From positions 286,505 to 350,504 of the forward strand of contig NZ_VFWZ01000008.1 of assembly GCF_006443095.1 (NCBI RefSeq): a stretch of 64,000 bases of DNA, read 5' to 3'. This stretch comes from Aquimarina algicola. GTDB taxonomy: Bacteria > Bacteroidota > Bacteroidia > Flavobacteriales > Flavobacteriaceae. Both the position numbers and the translations under genes were made by a program. Below are positions 9,004 through 17,935 of this stretch, piece by piece. Under the pieces are notes generated by a model, which saw nothing but the letters and a program-made list of their open reading frames with translations, ran no database searches and was not told the origin of the DNA. Every line of letters begins with the position of its first letter. Within the stretch, counting starts at the first letter, position 1.

Positions 9004-9030
9004 AAAAGAGAGGCGCGCGGCCTCTCTTTT
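9004..9030 (-). terminator. rpsO rho-independent terminator
   Basis: An 11-bp stem (9004-9014 with 9020-9030) has a GCGCG loop and T-rich ends, immediately after the rpsO stop codon on the minus strand. Confidence 0.9.
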
Positions 9031-9035
9031 TGTGA

Positions 9036-9305
9036 TTATTTTCTTAATCCTAATTCTTTTACAATTGCACGATATCTCATGATATCTTTTTTCTTTAGAT
9101 AGTCTAGTAAATCTCTTCGCTTACCTACTAATTTTACTAGAGAACGCTCTGTGTTAAAATCTTTACGATTCTTTTTCAAGTGCTCTGTTAAATGAGTAAT
9201 TCTGTGGGTGAATAATGCAATTTGCCCTTCTGCAGAACCACTGTCATTCTTATCTTTACCGTGCTTGGCAAAAATTTCTTCTTTAATTTCTTTTGTTAAA
9301 TACAT
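9036..9305 (-). CDS. rpsO: 30S ribosomal protein S15
   Basis: An 89-residue S15 starting MYLTKEIKEEIF. The open frame extends 19 codons further upstream (to 9362), but the family length, alignment and a -7 promoter element at 9360-9367 support the ATG at 9305. The core GSAEGQIALFTHRITHLTEH and the C-terminal LLDYLKKKDIMRY motif, which contact 16S rRNA, are typical. S15 binds the central domain of 16S rRNA early in 30S assembly. pnp lies downstream beyond a terminator. Confidence 0.96.
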   Translation of the reverse strand: MYLTKEIKEEIFAKHGKDKNDSGSAEGQIALFTHRITHLTEHLKKNRKDFNTERSLVKLVGKRRDLLDYLKKKDIMRYRAIVKELGLRK

Positions 9306-9359
9306 TCCAATATTATTTAAATGATTTTTATGTATAGATAACTCTTTGTTATCAGCGTG

Positions 9360-9367
9360 CAAATATA
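9360..9367 (-). promoter_or_regulatory. -7 promoter element for rpsO
   Basis: The minus strand reads TATATTTG (extended TAGTATATTTG), matching TAnnTTTG, 55 bases upstream of the chosen rpsO start. It lies inside the longer open frame and argues against the longer protein. Confidence 0.55.
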
Positions 9368-9402
9368 CTACTTTTTAGTTGCGAAAAGCATTTTATATAA
9401 AT

Positions 9403-9444
9403 AAATCACATTCTTAAAGATTTTCTTAATTAAGAATGTGATTT
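9403..9444 (-). terminator. accD rho-independent terminator
   Basis: A perfect 15-bp stem (9403-9417 with 9430-9444) encloses a 12-base loop. It lies 26 bases after the accD stop and upstream of the rpsO promoter. Confidence 0.75.
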
Positions 9445-9469
9445 GTGTTATACTATGTTATGCAATTGA

Positions 9470-10327
9470 TTAGTTTTGAAGAGGCCTGTTTAAAATCAGA
9501 TTAAGATACAAGTTTACTTTTCTTTTAAGTTCTTGTCTAGGTGTTATAAAATCTAAAAAGCCATGTTCTAATACGAACTCTGCTGTTTGAAACCCTTCTG
9601 GTAGTTCTTTTCCTGTTGTATCTCTAACTACTCTTGGTCCTGCAAAACCGATCAAAGCACCAGGTTCTGCAATATTAATATCTCCTAGCATAGCAAAAGA
9701 TGCTGTTGTACCCCCAGTGGTTGGGTCTGTACAGAGTGATATATATGGTATTCCTGCATCTGCAAGCTGAGCTAGTCTAGCAGATGTTTTAGCCAATTGC
9801 ATTAAGGATAATGCAGCTTCCATCATACGAGCTCCACCGGATTTGGAAATGATTAAGAGAGGGATTTTGTGTTTTAAAGAATAATCTGCTGCACGAGCTA
9901 TTTTTTCTCCAACAACGCTACCCATAGAACCTCCTATAAACGAAAAATCCATACAAGCGATAACTAGGTCATTGCCCGAAGATTTACCAACAGCTGTTCG
10001 AACCGCATCTTTTAAATTAGTCTTTTCTTGTGCGTCTTTAAGACGATCTACATATTTCTTTTTGTCTTCGAACTTAAGAGGATCTTTGGAAGAAAGGTTT
10101 TTATCAAGTTCGGTAAAAGTATTATCGTCAAATAAAATTTGAAAATACTCTTTACTACCTATTCTTACGTGGTAACCATCTTCCGGACTTACATAAAAAT
10201 TTTTTTCTAATTGTTCGGCGTCTACAATTTTTCCTGTTGGAGACTTATACCAAAGACCCTTGGGGACGTCTTTTTTGTCTTCGGTTGCAGTTTGTATACC
10301 TTTTTGTGTTCTTTTAAACCAAGCCAT
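9470..10327 (-). CDS. accD: Acetyl-CoA carboxylase carboxyltransferase subunit beta
   Basis: A 285-residue subunit of acetyl-CoA carboxylase, which transfers the carboxyl group from biotin to acetyl-CoA to make malonyl-CoA for fatty acid synthesis. The crotonase-fold core is clear (GGSMGSVVGEKIARA, SGGARMMEAALSLMQ, PTTGGTTASFA). The N-terminal zinc ribbon of E. coli AccD is degenerate: all four cysteine positions are replaced (Ser29, Gly32, Ser47, Asp50 by alignment of GLWYKSPTGK and YVSPEDGYH). The alpha subunit is not in this window. Confidence 0.95.
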   Translation of the reverse strand: MAWFKRTQKGIQTATEDKKDVPKGLWYKSPTGKIVDAEQLEKNFYVSPEDGYHVRIGSKEYFQILFDDNTFTELDKNLSSKDPLKFEDKKKYVDRLKDAQEKTNLKDAVRTAVGKSSGNDLVIACMDFSFIGGSMGSVVGEKIARAADYSLKHKIPLLIISKSGGARMMEAALSLMQLAKTSARLAQLADAGIPYISLCTDPTTGGTTASFAMLGDINIAEPGALIGFAGPRVVRDTTGKELPEGFQTAEFVLEHGFLDFITPRQELKRKVNLYLNLILNRPLQN

Positions 10328-10395
10328 AAAGTTTACTAATTAAAAAAGCTGAAGAAAATATGATTTTATATTTTTTTCAGCTTTAATGTTTACGT

Positions 10396-11463
10396 TTATA
10401 ATGTATTTACATTATTAAGATCTTCAAATGCTTTTTCGAGACGTTTTTTGAATGTAATTTCTCCTTCTCTTAGCCATTTTCTTGGATCATAATATTTTTT
10501 ATTAGGTTCTTCTGATCCTTCAGGATTTCCTATTTGTGTTTTTAGATATTCAATATTATTTGTCATATAATCACGAATCCCTTCATTGAATGCGAATTGA
10601 AGGTCTGTATCAATATTCATTTTGATAACACCATAACCTATGGACTCTCTTATTTCTTCTACCGTAGATCCACTACCTCCATGAAAAACAAAGTCAATAT
10701 GATTATGATCAACATTATATTTTTCTGAAATGAACTCTTGTGAATTCTTTAGGATTTTTGGAGTTAGTTTAACATTACCAGGCCTATATACACCATGTAC
10801 ATTACCAAATGCAGCAGCTACTGTAAATTTATCACTTGCTTTGCTCAATTCTTCATACGCATAAGCAACTTCTTCTGGTTGCGTGTATAGTTTAGAATCG
10901 TCTACATCGCTGTTGTCAACACCATCTTCTTCTCCACCAGTAATTCCTAATTCTATTTCTAGTGTCATTCCTATCTTGCTCATACGTGTAAGATACTCTT
11001 TACATATAGAGATGTTTTCTTCTAGTGGTTCTTCAGAAAGATCAATCATATGAGAGCTATATAGAGGTTTACCCGTTTCTTTATAAAACTTTTCTCCTGC
11101 ATCAAGTAAACCATCAATCCAAGGAAGTAATTTTTTTGCACAGTGATCAGTGTGTAAAATTACTGGTACTCCATAAGCTTCGGCCATAAGGTGTACATGT
11201 TTTGCTCCTGCTACTGCTCCTGCAATTGCTGCTTTTTGATTGTCATTTGATAGCCCTTTTCCGGCATTAAATTGCGCTCCTCCATTTGAAAATTGAATAA
11301 TAACGGGAGCGTTTATTGCAGCTGCAGTTTCTAATACAGCATTTATAGAGTTAGATCCGATTACATTGACTGCTGGTAAGGCAAATCCTTTTTCTTTGGC
11401 GTATTTAAAAATAGCCTGAACTTCGTCTCCTGTTGCAACTCCTGGTTTGATGTTGTGATTCAT
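10396..11463 (-). CDS. fbaA: Class II fructose-bisphosphate aldolase
   Basis: A 355-residue zinc-dependent aldolase that interconverts fructose 1,6-bisphosphate with dihydroxyacetone phosphate and glyceraldehyde 3-phosphate. The VILHTDHCAKK motif holds the catalytic Asp106 and zinc ligand His107. The second zinc region (LEIELGITGGEEDGVDN) and the phosphate-binding FHGGSGS and MNIDTDLQ motifs follow. Length matches the E. coli FbaA type. A -7 promoter element lies 28 bases upstream, and the gene is probably monocistronic. Confidence 0.95.
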   Translation of the reverse strand: MNHNIKPGVATGDEVQAIFKYAKEKGFALPAVNVIGSNSINAVLETAAAINAPVIIQFSNGGAQFNAGKGLSNDNQKAAIAGAVAGAKHVHLMAEAYGVPVILHTDHCAKKLLPWIDGLLDAGEKFYKETGKPLYSSHMIDLSEEPLEENISICKEYLTRMSKIGMTLEIELGITGGEEDGVDNSDVDDSKLYTQPEEVAYAYEELSKASDKFTVAAAFGNVHGVYRPGNVKLTPKILKNSQEFISEKYNVDHNHIDFVFHGGSGSTVEEIRESIGYGVIKMNIDTDLQFAFNEGIRDYMTNNIEYLKTQIGNPEGSEEPNKKYYDPRKWLREGEITFKKRLEKAFEDLNNVNTL

Positions 11464-11490
11464 AATTTAGTTTTGGTTCATTTAAGTTTA

Positions 11491-11498
11491 CAAAAGTA
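11491..11498 (-). promoter_or_regulatory. -7 promoter element for fbaA
   Basis: The minus strand reads TACTTTTG, extended to TAGTACTTTTG, identical over 11 bases to the element upstream of rpe. It is 28 bases before the fbaA ATG. Confidence 0.5.
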
Positions 11499-11580
11499 CT
11501 AAAATAATACGTAATCCTGTATGTTAATAAAAGGTGTTGTTGTTCTTGTTTTTGAGTAGATAAAACCACTTGTTTTCATG

Positions 11581-14160
11581 CTAGAAAGGGTAGTTAATTC
11601 CAAAATTATAAACGGCTTCAGAAAAATTATATCCTTTAAACCATCTTTGATCTTGATCATTTGCAGGGTTAAATGTTTTAAATCCAATGTCTAACCTCAA
11701 TACAAAAAAATTGAAATCATATCTAAAACCAAAACCACTACCAACGGCTAGCTCTTTGAGGTCTTCAAAACCAGAAAAAACTGCTTTCTCTTCTTCTATA
11801 TTGTCAAATACATTCCAAATATTTCCTGTGTCTATAAATAAGGCTCCATTGAGTGCTCCCAGAATATTATATCTGTACTCCAAGTTGAAAGCAAGTTTCA
11901 TATTTGCTTCATTAAACTCGTTTCTTCCGCCGCTACTACCAGGACCTAAGTCATAAGCAAGCCATGCTCTGTTATCATTTGGACCCCCACCAAAGAAACT
12001 TCTTGCAAAAGGAATATTGTCTGCATTACCATATGGTATCGCAATACCTCCAAAGGTTCTCATTGCAATTACATTTTTTTTGCCTAATCCCCAATGTTTG
12101 ATGTAATCGATTTCTGTTTTTGCATATTGCGAAAATTCTACTCCAAAAACTTCAAATCGTTCATTCGAGTTTTCTTTTAATCCTGCAAGATTAGATATGG
12201 TACTTAGTACATTTCCGGCAAATTCTATTTTTGTTCTAAATCTCGAATAGCTTTCATCATAGAGATTTTCTCTATTGTCTTTTATAAAACTATAGCTACT
12301 GGCAAGAATTAAATTGTCTTCAGTAAGACGGACCTTACGCTCATTGATATTTCTGATTTCTTGTATTTGATCTTGCGATAGGTCTGAATCTGGTTCATTA
12401 CTTAAAGATTGTTCAATAAAACCGTCTGCACCAGAGGGGATATTGAGAATGGCGTCGTCTCTATTAGGAATGCTTCCGTCTGATTGTTCAAAAAATGGGG
12501 AGTCAGGTTCAAGGACTTGTGTGGCAATATTGTTTAAGCGTCCAAAAGATATATTGTAAATATTGAAATAATTATCAGTATTTAAATTTCTTACATATTG
12601 TATGTTTACTATATCTAACTGATTTGTTATTGTATTGTTGGGTTTCCATGTATAATTAAAAACTCCTCTCGCATTCTGTTTATCAAGTCCAATGTTTTGC
12701 TGTATGTTCAGACCAAAAATCAGATTTGTAGAAGGAGACATATATTTTGGGATGATCTTATTTGTTTTAAGAGGGAAAAGTATTTTGGGGAATGATAATC
12801 TTACATCGGCTCCAATTTCAGAAATATTAAAAAACTGTTCCCCTACATCGACTCCATCATTTGAAGACCCGATACTTCCTCGCCCTGAGATTTCTAGAAT
12901 TTCTGCTCCGCCAAATACATTACGAATTAATAAAGAACCCCCAAAACCTATTCCAAATACTTGTATACTTGATGTAGAGACATCAAAATCAGCATTGAAA
13001 CTATATTTTTTTCTAGGGGTTAGTAAAATATTAGCTACTAAACTTTGGCCTGAAACATCATCTTTATCTATATCGTATCTAATATTTGGATATTTAAAAG
13101 TTCTGAGGTTATTAATTTGATTATATGTGAATGTCCTGTCTTTATCTCTAAAGATTTCTCCCGGAGTAATCAGTACAGAATTAGTAATTGCTTTTCGGGT
13201 ATATTTTATTTCGTCATATCCATATATGTTATATCCTTTATAAAAAGTACTGTCTTTCGGTTTTTTATCTCGGTTTTCGTATGTGTAATCTGTAAATACG
13301 TTTACCTTGCTAATTTTATGGACTTTAAAAGGTATTCTTGCAGTAGAATCTCCATAGGTAACAGGCCGATTTCGAATCAGAAGATTCAGATTAACCTTAT
13401 GCCCAGTATTGTTGGTATCAGCATCAAATTTTATATATTCTTTTTCAAAATGATAAAGACCTGAGTTTCTGTATAAAGACGTAATTCTATCTCTTTCTTC
13501 TTCTATATCAGAGGTTTTGTATTGTGTTTTGGAGACGATTTTGGAGTCTTGATTATTAGCTTGATATATAGAGTCAGCAACTTTAGATTCTATTTTTGTG
13601 TTTACAGAATCAATAAAATATGCCTGGTGCGGTTTTATATAATAATTTACAGTTGCTTTTTTGGTAGCTGTCGTATCTATTGTATAATCAGTTTCTACAT
13701 TAAACCATCCATTATTCCAGTAATATGCTTCTAATCTTTTTGAAGATCTTTTTACTTTTAATTCGTTAACTATCGTAGGAGGTTCTCCAGAACTTTTTAT
13801 CAATTCATTTATACTCTCTAAACTTTCTCCTAGTCTGTTGACTTGTTTTTTAGAAAGTAACCGTGTAATTCTTTTTTTTCTTTTGGGTTTTCGATGTAAC
13901 CATTCTTGATATAAAGAATCTTTATTTTCACTAGCTAAATTGTATACGTGAAGCCTAATAGGAATACCTAGTAATTTTGTGTTGGGTTCTTGTTGTAATT
14001 GATTATAAAGTTTAAAGTCCTTTGTCTTAGCACTATCAACAAATATTTGATTTTTGTCTAATAAATATTGATTCTCCGGAACTTTTTTGACTGAATCACA
14101 AGAAAACAAAAAGATGGTAGTTAATGTAATTAATAATATTTTTGCAGTAAAATGTCTCAA
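11581..14160 (-). CDS. tamL: TamL: BamA/TamA-family outer membrane lipoprotein
   Basis: An 859-residue Omp85-family protein. The N-terminus is a lipoprotein signal (LLITLTTIFLFSC, lipobox Cys at about 21). A POTRA-like periplasmic region fills most of the first half. A C-terminal 16-strand-barrel-type domain follows, including FARSFFGGGPNDNRAWLAYDLGPG near the Omp85 lid-loop region, and it ends in aromatic NFGINYPF. In Bacteroidetes, TamL replaces TamA and works with TamB in outer membrane assembly. The only start upstream of the signal is a TTG at 14160. It is divergent from the TrmH gene. Confidence 0.88.
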   Translation of the reverse strand: MRHFTAKILLITLTTIFLFSCDSVKKVPENQYLLDKNQIFVDSAKTKDFKLYNQLQQEPNTKLLGIPIRLHVYNLASENKDSLYQEWLHRKPKRKKRITRLLSKKQVNRLGESLESINELIKSSGEPPTIVNELKVKRSSKRLEAYYWNNGWFNVETDYTIDTTATKKATVNYYIKPHQAYFIDSVNTKIESKVADSIYQANNQDSKIVSKTQYKTSDIEEERDRITSLYRNSGLYHFEKEYIKFDADTNNTGHKVNLNLLIRNRPVTYGDSTARIPFKVHKISKVNVFTDYTYENRDKKPKDSTFYKGYNIYGYDEIKYTRKAITNSVLITPGEIFRDKDRTFTYNQINNLRTFKYPNIRYDIDKDDVSGQSLVANILLTPRKKYSFNADFDVSTSSIQVFGIGFGGSLLIRNVFGGAEILEISGRGSIGSSNDGVDVGEQFFNISEIGADVRLSFPKILFPLKTNKIIPKYMSPSTNLIFGLNIQQNIGLDKQNARGVFNYTWKPNNTITNQLDIVNIQYVRNLNTDNYFNIYNISFGRLNNIATQVLEPDSPFFEQSDGSIPNRDDAILNIPSGADGFIEQSLSNEPDSDLSQDQIQEIRNINERKVRLTEDNLILASSYSFIKDNRENLYDESYSRFRTKIEFAGNVLSTISNLAGLKENSNERFEVFGVEFSQYAKTEIDYIKHWGLGKKNVIAMRTFGGIAIPYGNADNIPFARSFFGGGPNDNRAWLAYDLGPGSSGGRNEFNEANMKLAFNLEYRYNILGALNGALFIDTGNIWNVFDNIEEEKAVFSGFEDLKELAVGSGFGFRYDFNFFVLRLDIGFKTFNPANDQDQRWFKGYNFSEAVYNFGINYPF

Positions 14161-14197
14161 TCTTTTTTTGTTATGGATTCAAAAATACACTATTTGT

Positions 14198-14929
14198 ATG
14201 GTTAGTAAAAACCAAAAAAAGCTAATAAAAAGTTTAAATCAAAAAAAATACCGAAAACAACACGGTTTGTTTGTGGCAGAAGGTAAAAAGGTAATTCATG
14301 AATTACTTGATGCTAAATTTAAAATTCATTCTATTTTTACTGTTGATGAGTCTTTATTTGATTTGCCAGAAAGACTTGTGCATGTTATTACCGTAGATGA
14401 GTTAAAACAACTTAGTTTTTTGTCTACTCCTCAGTTAGCATTAGCCATATTTTATATCCCAGAGAGTAAGCCTGTTGATAAAGAGGCATTAATTGTCGCT
14501 TTAGATGATGTAAGAGATCCGGGTAATTTAGGAACAATCATTAGATTATGTGATTGGTTTGATATTAGAGACCTTGTTTGTTCTGCTGCAACAGTAGATT
14601 GTTTTAATCCAAAAGTAATTCAGGCTACTATGGGTTCTATTACAAGAGTTAATATAAGTTATGTTCATCTCGAAGAGTTCTTACACTCTGGTTTTTCTAA
14701 AGAAAGTATTTTTGGAACTTTTATGGATGGAGATTCTGTCTATCAAAAAAAGTTGCCCAAAAAGGGGGTGGTTATTATGGGTAATGAAGCAAATGGTATC
14801 TCAAAAGTTATTGAGAGTTCTATTCAAGAGAGAATAGCAATCCCACAATTTGGCTCAGATAAAAGTACTGAAAGTCTCAATGTAGCTACGGCTGCTGCTA
14901 TAATATTAAGCGAATTCCGTAGATCTTGA
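14198..14929 (+). CDS. TrmH family RNA 2'-O-methyltransferase (SPOUT)
   Basis: A 243-residue protein with an N-terminal RNA-binding substrate domain (QGLFVAEGKKVIHELL-like) and a C-terminal SPOUT knot. All three SPOUT motifs are present: LDDVRDPGNLGTIIRLCDWF, VVIMGNEANGIS and ESLNVATAAAIILSEF. The family methylates ribose 2'-OH in tRNA or 23S rRNA; the target cannot be told from sequence. The open frame reaches 14087, but the ATG at 14198 (MVSKNQKKLIKSL) is the family start, and the longer version would overlap tamL. Confidence 0.9.
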   Translation: MVSKNQKKLIKSLNQKKYRKQHGLFVAEGKKVIHELLDAKFKIHSIFTVDESLFDLPERLVHVITVDELKQLSFLSTPQLALAIFYIPESKPVDKEALIVALDDVRDPGNLGTIIRLCDWFDIRDLVCSAATVDCFNPKVIQATMGSITRVNISYVHLEEFLHSGFSKESIFGTFMDGDSVYQKKLPKKGVVIMGNEANGISKVIESSIQERIAIPQFGSDKSTESLNVATAAAIILSEFRRS

Positions 14930-14933
14930 AAAA

Positions 14934-15641
14934 TTATTGAAATGTAAAATTGATGAAAATTCCTCTTGTAGACATTTTGTCTATAGTAGAAGTATAAGGG
15001 CTATTAGGATCATTATCTCTTACCAATTCATCTGTCATCGCAAAAACACCTCTGATTGACGGAGTAAATTTAAAATAATATAGATATAAATCGATACCAA
15101 AACCTATTTCATAATAATTAGTGTTGGTTTTCATTCTGAACTCACCAACGCTATTATCATCTGGATTATCTTCATTGCTTGATAGGTTAAGAGAGGTTGA
15201 TACCCCACCGATGATAAAAGGTTTGATATTATTAATCCTTTTGGTAGATACTTTAAGAAGCAAAGGAATGTGTACATATGTAGACCTTACTTCTCTAAAA
15301 GTTTCAAATTCTGATGTAAATAATGGATTAGAAAATGTCAAATCTCTTCTTGTAAAGGTTACCATTGGTTCTAATCTTAAATCTAAATAGTCATTGATTC
15401 TCATATTACCTAGTAGACCTACGCTAAACCCTACACTATTTTTAACCTCTATGTCTTCGTCTAGAAAATCTGAAGTATAATCAAAATTGAAGTCATAAGA
15501 ATTAAATCCTAAAATATAACCCCAACTAAATCTAGGTTTATCAAAATTTTGAAGGTTTTGTACCTTTTCTTTAGTAAATAATTGTGCACTCATGTGTTGA
15601 GCAAATACTAAAGCAACAATTAAAATAACTATTTTTTTCAT
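14934..15641 (-). CDS. porT: PorT family type IX secretion protein
   Basis: A 235-residue protein with a signal peptide (MKKIVILIVALVFAQHMSAQ) and a predicted eight-strand outer-membrane barrel. The RFSWGYILGFNSYDFNFDY segment and the C-terminal TRGIFINFTF match PorT/SprT. PorT is required for T9SS secretion in Porphyromonas and for gliding and secretion in Flavobacterium. It begins one base after the ubiE stop, a pairing commonly seen in Flavobacteriia. Other T9SS genes lie elsewhere, apart from the Plug gene near 30 kb. Confidence 0.88.
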   Translation of the reverse strand: MKKIVILIVALVFAQHMSAQLFTKEKVQNLQNFDKPRFSWGYILGFNSYDFNFDYTSDFLDEDIEVKNSVGFSVGLLGNMRINDYLDLRLEPMVTFTRRDLTFSNPLFTSEFETFREVRSTYVHIPLLLKVSTKRINNIKPFIIGGVSTSLNLSSNEDNPDDNSVGEFRMKTNTNYYEIGFGIDLYLYYFKFTPSIRGVFAMTDELVRDNDPNSPYTSTIDKMSTRGIFINFTFQ

Positions 15642-15642
15642 A

Positions 15643-16371
15643 TCATTTTGTGGCGGTATAAATTGTGGCTACACCAAAAGTTTGCGGTCTATCTTTAACT
15701 TGTATAAACCCAATTTTTCTCAAAATATTGTTGAACTTTTCTCCATAAGGAAAAGCAGCAGCACTTTCGCTTAAATATGAATAGGCAGATTTGTCTTTAG
15801 AAAACATCTTTCCGATGCGGGGCAAAATATTCTTAGAATATAGTTTATATCCTTGTTTATAAGGCGTTTTGGTAGGTATAGATGTTTCTAGAACAACAAA
15901 AATACCTTCTGGCTTAAGGACTCTATAAATTTCAGATAATCCTTTTTCAAGATTTTCAAAATTTCGTACCCCAAAGGCTACTGTAATAGCATCAAAATAG
16001 TCATCTTCATAGGGGAGATTTTCACTATCTCCTTTTACCATTTTTATCGTAGTATCTAATTTTTTAGAATTGATTTTCTGTTTCCCTACTTCTAGCATTC
16101 CTTCAGAAATATCTAATCCTATAATCTCACTAGCACCTGTTTCAGAAAGATGAATAGCTAAATCTCCTGTTCCTGTAGCAACATCCAGGATACGTTCGGG
16201 GTTAGTGTTTTTTATTAGTTTGACTACTTTTTTACGCCATTTTATATCAATACCAAAAGAAATAACACGATTAAGGCCATCATAATCTTCAGAAATGGTA
16301 TCAAACATCTCTTCGACTTGTTCCTTTTTTGAACGATTTTTGTCGTTATATGGTGTTATTTTTTTAGACAT
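15643..16371 (-). CDS. ubiE: Demethylmenaquinone methyltransferase
   Basis: A 242-residue class I SAM-dependent methyltransferase of the UbiE/MenG family, which performs the last C-methylation of menaquinone, the quinone reduced by NQR in these bacteria. Family motifs are GLNRVISFGIDIKWRK, the SAM-binding DVATGTGDLAIHLS, and AFGVRNFENLEKGLSEI with VLKPEGIFVVLE. A -7 element lies 16 bases upstream, and porT follows after one base. Confidence 0.94.
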   Translation of the reverse strand: MSKKITPYNDKNRSKKEQVEEMFDTISEDYDGLNRVISFGIDIKWRKKVVKLIKNTNPERILDVATGTGDLAIHLSETGASEIIGLDISEGMLEVGKQKINSKKLDTTIKMVKGDSENLPYEDDYFDAITVAFGVRNFENLEKGLSEIYRVLKPEGIFVVLETSIPTKTPYKQGYKLYSKNILPRIGKMFSKDKSAYSYLSESAAAFPYGEKFNNILRKIGFIQVKDRPQTFGVATIYTATK

Positions 16372-16386
16372 TTACAAAAATTTAGG

Positions 16387-16394
16387 CAAATATA
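16387..16394 (-). promoter_or_regulatory. -7 promoter element for ubiE-porT
   Basis: The minus strand reads TATATTTG, a match to TAnnTTTG, 16 bases upstream of the ubiE ATG, implying a leader of only about ten bases. Confidence 0.5.
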
Positions 16395-16473
16395 CAGTTT
16401 TGAGTCCTATCATCAGAATAGATTTGAATTAAGTTAGAAATTATCAAAATTTTACCAGTTTATTAAATTGCAC

Positions 16474-16481
16474 TATCTTTG
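16474..16481 (+). promoter_or_regulatory. -7 promoter element for trkA-trkH
   Basis: TATCTTTG matches TAnnTTTG about 100 bases upstream of the trkA start, in the divergent ubiE/trkA gap. The -33 element is weak. Confidence 0.45.
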
Positions 16482-16582
16482 TTTTCTGATTTCGTATTAG
16501 GCTGTTTATTGTATCAATTTGTATGATAGAATAATAGTATAATACAATTTTATCTATAGATGGAAAACAATATACAAAATCA

Positions 16583-17932
16583 ATGAAAATCATTATTGCC
16601 GGAGCCGGTGAGGTGGGATTTCATTTGGCAAAACTGCTCTCCTTTGAGTCTCAAGATATTACGCTTATAGATACCGATAAGGACTGTCTTAATTATGCAG
16701 ATACTCATTTGGATATCAAAGTTATTAAAGGAGACGCTACTTCTATTTCAATCCTTAAAGACGCAAGAGTAGAAAATGTAGACATGGTAATTGGAGTAAC
16801 CTCTAGCGAGACTACAAATATTACTGTATGCGTCTTAGCAAAACAATTAGGAGCAAAAAGGACTATTGCTCGTATTTCTAATGCAGAATTTTTAGAAAAT
16901 AAAGACGAGATTGGCTTTACAAAAATTGGAATTGATGAATTAATCTCTCCAGAAGCATTAGCCGCAAGCGAGATAGAATTACTTCTTAATCAATCTGCTT
17001 TTAGTGATAGTTATGAGTTTGAAGGTGGGGCGCTAACAATGGTAGGAACTACTTTGTCTAAAGAAGCTTCTTTTATCGGAAAAAGTGTGAGAGAAGCAGC
17101 AGAAGTGTTCCCAGAGCTTCATTTTATGCCTATAGCAATACAGCGATCAGGAACCCAATATACGATTATACCCAGAGGAGATACTACATTCAAAGAAAAT
17201 GATCAGGTTTATTTTGTGACTTCTAAAGGAGGTGTAGAAGAGTTGTACAAGTTAACCGGAAAGGTTAAAGAAGATATTAGAAATGTGATGATTCTTGGAG
17301 GGAGTAAAATAGGTTTTGAAACTTCTTGCGATTTATGTGATCATAAATTTAGGGTAAAACTTATTGAAAAAGATAAAGATAGGTCTTTTGATCTTGCAGA
17401 TGATTTGCCAAATGCTCTTATTATAAATGGAGATGGACGTAATGTAGAGTTGCTGGAAGAAGAAGGTATTGATAAGATGGATGCCTTTATCGCAGTAACT
17501 GGTAATTCTGAAACTAATATTATGTCTTGCTTGATGGCAAAGTCAAAAGGTGTCAGAAAAACTATTGCTCTAGTAGAAAATATGGATTATTTTCAGTTGT
17601 CTCACTCTATCGGTATAGATACGCTTATCAATAAGAAACTTCTTGCAGCAAATAATATATTTAGATTTATACGAAAAGGAGAAGTAGTTGCAATGACCAA
17701 ACTTAATAATATGAATGCAGAATTATTAGAGTTTGTTGTAAAACCAACTTCTGAAGTAAGTGATAATTTGATCAAAGATCTCGATTTTCCTCGTTCTGCT
17801 ATTATCGCAGGAGTAATTAGAAATGGAGAAGGAATGATTCCATTAGGAGATTTTTATATACAAGCAGGAGATCGTGTCGTAGTTTGTAGTTTGCCTAAGT
17901 CTATAAAGAAAATAGAAAAGCTCTTTTTGTAA
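16583..17932 (+). CDS. trkA: Trk potassium transporter regulatory subunit TrkA
   Basis: A 449-residue peripheral membrane protein with two RCK modules. The first Rossmann motif is IIIAGAGEVGFHLAKLL (residues 2-18), and the second is around VRNVMILGGSKIGFE. Each is followed by a TrkA_C domain (SFIGKSVREA and SEVSDNLIKDLDFP). It binds NAD(H) and gates the TrkH channel for K+ uptake. trkH starts three bases downstream, so the two are coexpressed. Confidence 0.95.
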   Translation: MKIIIAGAGEVGFHLAKLLSFESQDITLIDTDKDCLNYADTHLDIKVIKGDATSISILKDARVENVDMVIGVTSSETTNITVCVLAKQLGAKRTIARISNAEFLENKDEIGFTKIGIDELISPEALAASEIELLLNQSAFSDSYEFEGGALTMVGTTLSKEASFIGKSVREAAEVFPELHFMPIAIQRSGTQYTIIPRGDTTFKENDQVYFVTSKGGVEELYKLTGKVKEDIRNVMILGGSKIGFETSCDLCDHKFRVKLIEKDKDRSFDLADDLPNALIINGDGRNVELLEEEGIDKMDAFIAVTGNSETNIMSCLMAKSKGVRKTIALVENMDYFQLSHSIGIDTLINKKLLAANNIFRFIRKGEVVAMTKLNNMNAELLEFVVKPTSEVSDNLIKDLDFPRSAIIAGVIRNGEGMIPLGDFYIQAGDRVVVCSLPKSIKKIEKLFL

Positions 17933-17935
17933 AAA

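Noticed and set aside
9306..9362. N-terminal extension of S15 (19 more codons)
   Set aside because: S15 proteins start at MYLTKE, and a -7 promoter element overlaps the extension.
12692..13464. Plus-strand open frames of up to 142 codons inside tamL
   Set aside because: They lie antisense to a clear outer-membrane protein gene and have no recognisable domain.
14087..14197. Longer N-terminus for the TrmH-family protein
   Set aside because: It overlaps the tamL start, has no family similarity, and the ATG at 14198 begins the conserved domain.
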